Shown piece after piece: positions 58,381-64,000 of a stretch of 64,000 nucleotides of DNA. The stretch lies in assembly GCA_030407005.1 (NCBI GenBank), contig JAUDYN010000008.1, positions 2,852,001-2,916,000 on the forward strand, given 5' to 3'. Below the pieces are notes generated by a model, which saw only the letters and a list, made by a program, of their open reading frames with translations, made no database searches and was not told the origin of the DNA. A program made the translations under genes and the position numbers. This stretch comes from Desarmillaria ectypa (Eukaryota; Basidiomycota; Agaricomycetes; Agaricales; Physalacriaceae). Numbering within the stretch: the stretch's first letter is position 1; every line of letters begins with the position of its first letter.

Positions 58381-61307
58381 TAATATCGACTTCGACACAT
58401 GAAGGCAGAAGAATAGAGATAATTTATGGAAAAGACTCCCTATATGACTGATGTCCGCCTTCGTTACCCCATTTCATAATTGGCGTCGGACTAACAATGA
58501 CAGAATATATAAGACGCATTTGTCCACGCACAGAACGGATAGGAACTAAGCATGCTCCGACCAGAAAGGATGACGGGCTCATCCAGTAACCATACGACTT
58601 GACCTCAGTACCGAAGAAGTAGGATTTTCTTTGGCGCATTGTCGGTTAAGTAGGACAAATTTATGTAGGTATCAGGTGCTCAATATAGGGTTAAACGAAA
58701 GAAGCGCATCAACATGAAGGAGCAAATGGGCGAAAAGAGGCAACGTACAACAGAGAATGCAATGTCTTACGCGTACACTGATATGCAGCGGTTTCCATTT
58801 AGACATGCTCATGAGTAGTGTCGGAAAGATCGGAAACTCATATAAGTCGATGTCAGTACCGATCATAAGAGAAAGATCACAATTTTGTACTCTCTGAAGA
58901 CGCCGAGCTTGACTTACATAGATACCATGCGATTCGCTTGACAAGAGGGGAATTCAAGGGATATCGAAGACACGGGTTGCGTAGGTTAATTCGAAATCGC
59001 CCCACTCTTTGCCGCAGCGGATGAAGATTTCGCGTGAGATATCGTTGGATAAAGTAGGAATGAGGTGTAAGAGTGTCTCGATCTCCTTTAAATACTCGGC
59101 GGCAACGTCATGTTCGCGAACAAGACCACTGTCGATCTTGCATTTTCAGTCATGTAAACACTGTAGGCACCTTCACGGATTCAACAAGGGATTTCACAGG
59201 GCGCCTGGTGCCTGGTGCGAAAGCCCACGAAAGTGAATGGACTATTGCATTAATAAGGTTACTATTGGCGGTGACATTAGCTCTCAGTATTCTGCGTACT
59301 TATTTACACATAATTATTATATTAAGTCCTGCGGCGACACATGAGGGCTTGACAACTGAGCCGGAGAAAAAAATCGTGACTTCACCGTCGCGAGTCGCGA
59401 CAAGGGCGCACCTAGTTGATACCAAACAATGACAAGCAACCGGGTGTTTTCCCGCTTATTTCCCGACTTCCATCATGTCCGTTGAGCTCTTCTTACATCG
59501 TGTAACGCATGCTCAGAGGTGCCCACTGAATGTTGCTCATTCCAGTCATTTTCAAGGGCTGAATGGACTATTCGCTCTATCGGCCCATAGAGGGAACAAT
59601 TCTGTCATCGGGCCGATTCGAGCATCGCTGAGGCTTAACAGCAGCAATTTTACGGAGATGACGCTAAGAAACTAGCTTCGGTTCCCTGGTGAATGGCTGT
59701 TCAAGGGGTGCCAAGCATACCCAGCCCTGGCTAAGCCTGAGTAGCTTAGCTGACCAGTCGTAAAGCTCGGCCTATTTCTTCCCAGAGGTCTGGTTCTGTC
59801 CAGTTGGGGGATGCTAGAACCGGAAGGCAAGAACATTCGTCGTATTGTGTGATTCAGTCGCATACATCGACCGCTTCCATCTGCTGGAGAGGTGATGACC
59901 AATTTCTGCCGCTCGGGTACAAGGACCATGCGATGGAGCCGCATTATATGGTCGGCTCTTTAAATAAAAGAAGCAAACTTTACCCAGTTCTTCCGACAGA
60001 TGATATTACGCACTCGCGTCACTGAAAAGTGGCATCTGTGGCATCAAATTCGACGTTTCCTCTAATGTTTCCTATGTACTTCAACTCCCTGCCATACGTT
60101 CATTTGCTCCGTGTTTTGACATACCTCAGTTCGATGTTTGCTTGATAGCTGCTGTTGGAGGTACAGCACATTTACACCCCCACCTGTCTTTTCTGAATGC
60201 ATCTGTCCATCTAGCCCATCATCCGCGGAGTGTTTAGGACGGGCTCTTATGTTATTGTAACCACGGGGCCTATCCTCCGGCTTTGCGTAATGAATGTCAT
60301 CAGGAGCACGGAGAATTTTCCATCCAAAGGAGATTAGTGGGTACACTCTCTTAATCTCTATTTATGTTCAATCCGCAACCTGAAGGTACAACCGGAAGTT
60401 CGACCTCCGGATTCTAGACTCCTCAATTCTGTTCCTGAACAACGGCGTAGTTGGCTCCATTTGGCTCCGTACGGTACCCTGTATGCTTCTTATTTTTACC
60501 ATGACACGCTGTGTTCACGTTATACTGATGTAAGCCTGTGTGACAGCATGCGCGTGTACAAGAGGAGACCTTAGCGCGACCCAAGCAGCTATGGATCAGA
60601 AATGTGTTTTTTTGGTGTCTGTACGTAGCTTTCCGCTTTTGTCAGGTTCTTTAGCTTATACTACTACTCTTAATCTTAGTGTTAGAAGTGCATTGAATGT
60701 CTTGCCAATGTAGGCCGGTCCGGCCCCCGTCTGCAGCGTGTTGAAGCTGATTCGACTTTGACAATGACATATCATTCAAACGTCCTTTTGTCCAGATTGC
60801 GGATGTAAGATCTTGGCCATGTCGCATTGTTATGATTGCTTACGCTACCAATCGCCGGCACAGTGCTTCCCAGGCAATATTTATGGAGCGCCTGCCATCC
60901 TTGCGCCAGCTCGTCTTTGGTTCTCTTCCTAGTCACGGCAACAAGCTGGGATTTTCATAGCTTGGTCAAGACAAGGAACTGGATCGGATGCAAGGTGCAA
61001 ACATCACGTTTCACAATGATTGACGGCTAATCTCATGCTCTTTTCAGACACAAACTGTTTTCTGCTTGTCAAGGACATCTATAAGCCGAAGATGTCGATA
61101 CTTTACCATACTTCTACGACGAAACTGCGAGCTTGGCTATTTGGTCCCTTCTGTTGTTGTCATACTTCAGCTGTTCTCCTAGTTCACAAAATGCTCTTGT
61201 GGTGTGTCGCCCAAGCGAGATAAATATCTTTTGCTTGGCCCATACGTCCCCTATCATGTCGATAGTCTTTATATATTTCCTCCTTCCTGCTTGACCTGCG
61301 AGTGAAG
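58381..61307. other. Mostly empty; one coding-like stretch on minus
   Basis: On minus, about 59123-58960 reads REHDVAAEYLKEIETLLHLI then PTLSNDISREIFIRCGKEW and stops at VFDIP, with amino-acid choice like a real exon, but I cannot identify it or find a start. Frames at 58672-58944 and 58424-58639 (minus) follow without clear splice links. The rest to 61307 has short frames only. Confidence 0.35.
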
Positions 61308-62018
61308 ATGCGCTTCCCCCTCTCCCTCCTAGTGTTTCCCTCCCTCGTCACTTTCGCTTTCGCTTTTGCCATCTCGACGCCTGACCCAACTCCTGCCTAA
61401 TCTTTCCACTAAGTAAGTACTCGCGACCTACGCATCCGTACCAAATACCCAGAGTCTTCAAACGCTCTGTCACCACAGGTTCACCTTGTACGGTATCTAG
61501 GGAACGCTCGCCCCCCGTTAGTGCGGTCGATGTCCCAGCAGAGCAGGTCCTCCATCCGACGGAGATGGCTACCTTCTTGATTGGCGGAGGAAATTTTGTG
61601 TCGTACGTCGTTTCTAGGATTCATTCGATTCAGGGCGAACGGAACCTCCTATTTAGATGAACATTTCACGCGCAAGCACGCTGCTAAGTTCAAGGCAGGA
61701 ACACCCAAGACTCGGCACGGCTCCCTTCGAGACAAGGTGGCGGCGGCAATGTTGGACATCTCGCTCCCGGCGTACAAGATGTGGAGAAATCAGTAAAAGG
61801 TCCCCGAGGCTATACTCTATCTTTCTCCTAGGTACGTGTGATTTAGTGATAGCTAGGGTGAAGCTGACGTTGGGCGCTATAGCACGGCACTCCGCGCCAA
61901 GGGTCTGGACGCATTGGAGCTGGCGGTGTTGGCAATTCCTACGTTCGGGGGATATTACATTGAGGGCTATCGGGTTACGAGGCGATGGATGGAGGCGGCG
62001 GTGGAATTTGGCTCCTGA
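61308..62018 (+). CDS. Doubtful secreted-protein gene
   Basis: The ATG at 61308 gives a clean signal-peptide-like start (MRFPLSLLVFPSLVTFAFAF then AISTPDP), but a TAA follows after 30 codons, before the next good donor (GTAAGT, 61412). Later exons read in one frame through plausible introns: EMATFLIGGGNFVS, then ANGTSYLDEHFTRKHAAKF..., LRDKVAAAMLDISLPAYKMW, and after a 68-nt intron TALRAKGLDALELAVLAIP, ending VEFGS at 62018. So the tail looks like a real protein and the head is cut off from it. Either the first exon differs from what I see, or the gene carries a nonsense/frameshift change. No domain recognised. Confidence 0.35.
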
Positions 62019-62550
62019 GACGAGTGCTAGCGCGGGAGAGGTCTAGACCATTGAAGCCACTTCACTCGTACCTATACCGTTGATACGCTTCGGATCGTTT
62101 ATTGGTGTTCTGGGCTATCGTATATTCATGGCTGCTTACTTTCATATTCCGATTTTGATATCCACTATTTCCTGGTTTCGTTTGGTGTTTATTTGTTACG
62201 AATTTTTTTAATGACAGTCAAGGTATTTAGTTCCAGATTCTGACCTTGCTTAGTCTGTCACCACAGTCGATATAATCTCTGTCGTTTTCACTGACTTGAA
62301 GCTTCATCTCAGTTGACAATGGCGCAAACGGCGTCTTGTACCTTATCCTCGCCGTTCTCAGTCTAATGACACATTAAAACTCGTGTATATTCTGGTGAGC
62401 GTATACGACAGCTTTCCTCCCTCTCGTCGAGACAGCTCAGGTATGTCTTGATATTACACGCCCTGAGTACCGTTTTTTTTTTTTTGGATTCCAAGCGTGC
62501 CAGCTCCACTCTATCCTCCGACATTCCGTCTGTGGGTAAAAATGCGAATG
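62019..62550. other. No recognised gene
   Basis: Spacer between convergent genes. A poly-T tract lies at 62474-62485. Confidence 0.45.
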
Positions 62551-63480
62551 TCATACTAGGGTGTCTCTGTCAAAATGATTGCATCCATTAAGCGGATCTA
62601 CTAGTCCGAGTCGTTGTAACAAACAAGCAGCCCTTGCTCCCTTGCTTGTTCCCATCGAGAAGCGACTTGGCGATTGTTCAGAACAAGGCGCCTGTCGAGG
62701 CGCAACTTCTCCAGCGACGTATGCATGCCCCCCCTGTGCCGTCTGCTCCGTGCAGCGAGACACAACCATGTCTACAATCAACTCATCCTGACCCGTAAAT
62801 TCGGAGCCGCGCAAGTCAAGGGTTCTAAGATAAGGCATCACATCCTTCTTTCCCCGCCGGACTTTCGAAATGACCGTCTTATCGACACCGTAGGCGCAGA
62901 TTGTAAGCGAAGTGATATTCGGTATCGTGGAGAGGAATGCTGCTAAGCGTTGGTGATTTTCGGCATGATATGAAAGATTGCATTTAATATCTAGGGTCCA
63001 TAGTCCAGGGCAAGAAGCCGCGTCGATGCGGGGAAAATCTATCTGTTTAGTGTGGTTATTGACGAGGGTTAATACAGTGAGAGACACACATTTTGCTTTT
63101 GAGAAAAGGTTGGCGATGGCTGCTTTTGGAGGTCCGAGCGAACTTGAACCTCTCTCTGTTCATGATAAATGTGTACCCTTCACTAAGCTTGAGAAGCCTG
63201 ACTCTGGGGAAGACGGTTTCTTCCCGCAATTGCCTGCAACCTTCTCTGCGGTTGGCAAAAAGAAGAGAAAGACTTGCAGCGCTTTAGAGCTTGCGAAGCA
63301 GCTCCAGGATTTGGTCAGAGTGAGGTCCCTAGCACTGGCCATATAGTTCCATGGTAATTCGAGGTACATCGCGACTCGAGAATATACCTGGTGTCGATTG
63401 TGCAATGGTGGTCGCAGTGCAGTGGGTCGTCGATGATGAGTTGTACAAGCTAATTGAGAAATTCTGCGGAGAGAGAATGA
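62551..63480 (-). pseudogene. LRR/F-box-type gene, decayed
   Basis: The C-terminal part (63087-62551, open for 178 codons) reads LTVLTLVNNHTKQIDFPRID, FLSTIPNITSLTICAYG and PYLRTLDLRGSEFTGQDEL, the leucine-rich pattern seen in agaricomycete F-box proteins. Upstream, related stretches lie in other frames: FPRVRLLKLSEGYTFIMNRE near 63215-63160 and SDQILELLRKL followed directly by a TAA near 63290. At least one stop and one frame change therefore separate the parts, and no F-box is visible before the sequence loses its pattern near 63480. It could be a gene with introns I misplace, but the in-frame stop argues for decay. Confidence 0.5.
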
Positions 63481-64000
63481 AGCGAAGGGCATTCTGACAC
63501 GTGATCGTTTCTATTGACTTATGCTTGTTAGAAGCATAGGCATGATAGGATGTTTGGCGATTTCATCAAAACTGTCTATTCTGAGGATAGCTCTCTGCAG
63601 ATGAATCCCTAACTTGAACGACGAGGATAGAGCTCTATCCGACGGGTAAGAGAAGTCAAGAGATATAGATGACTACAACCTCGGAGTTGACAAGGCTACG
63701 TGCCTCTGGCAATAAAGGAAATTGATATCACATGCGAGTACTTTGACGAGACGTTAGGAATGCAATCATCGTCACTGATCTGTAAGGATAAAAGGATTGA
63801 TTAACTTGATGTTTGGGCACTATCGACAAAAGATTGATACCTGAGAAATTTTACGATTAATGTCCTGTGAGGTCAAATTGGAGCTGGAGAATGAACAGTA
63901 CGAATCGATCAGCTTCATTTTTTATTTTTATTTTAGGTATTTCTGGAAATTTGGAAATGGATGGAAATGCGCAGATCTGCCATTGGTCGCAAGACGTAGA
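63481..64000. other. Nothing recognised
   Basis: No frame of note to the window end. Confidence 0.45.

Overview
The window looks like nuclear DNA of an agaricomycete-type basidiomycete. Genes are cut by many introns of about 45-70 nt. The protein families are typical of mushroom-forming fungi: secreted TAP-like hydrolase, RimJ/RimL-type GNAT, coiled-coil F-box proteins, DUF6534-like and seven-helix membrane proteins, DXO/RAI1-like nuclease. There is a tRNA-Arg with a short intron, and solo LTRs are frequent. All exon structures were built by hand from splice signals, reading frame and remembered family patterns; no search was run.

Layout. 1-14.4 kb holds two copies of a duplicated unit (TAP-like hydrolase on minus, GNAT on plus, then an unidentified degenerate block). 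In copy 1 the hydrolase is a relic inside a 2,447-bp block with no CG dinucleotide. In copy 2 the hydrolase is intact and the GNAT is broken. 16.9-17.8 kb is a C2H2 zinc-finger gene. 21.5-22.3 kb is the only intact GNAT. 23.2-36.1 kb is a mobile-element-rich zone with three copies of one LTR family, two smaller LTRs, a seven-helix membrane protein, a third hydrolase with a premature stop, and pieces of DUF6534-like and F-box genes. 36.4-37.9 kb is an MFS permease, 40.9-42.2 kb a DXO/RAI1-like gene, 43.1-44.7 kb an F-box gene. 44.7-51.5 kb has no gene I can support. Then follow a Zn2Cys6 transcription factor (51.5-54.9), tRNA-Arg (55.8), a purine-cytosine permease (56.3-58.4), a doubtful secreted-protein gene (61.3-62.0) and a decayed LRR/F-box gene (62.6-63.5).

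Main result. The two 650-bp LTRs at 23.2 and 32.3 kb are inverted relative to each other and carry swapped 5-bp target-site duplications: CAGCC/GTGAT on one, GGCTG/ATCAC on the other. This is what recombination between two inverted solo LTRs leaves, so the 8.45 kb between them appears to have been flipped. Undoing the flip and removing the LTRs puts a broken DUF6534-like exon back in frame, and puts the intact GNAT back beside a TAP-like hydrolase in the divergent arrangement seen in the other two units.

Second result. The first 2,447 bases lack CG completely. A solo LTR inside this block and its relative at 34.5 kb allow a direct count: all seven CG sites of the 34.5-kb copy are TG or CA in the 1.6-kb copy. 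This points to CpG-methylation-linked decay with a sharp edge.
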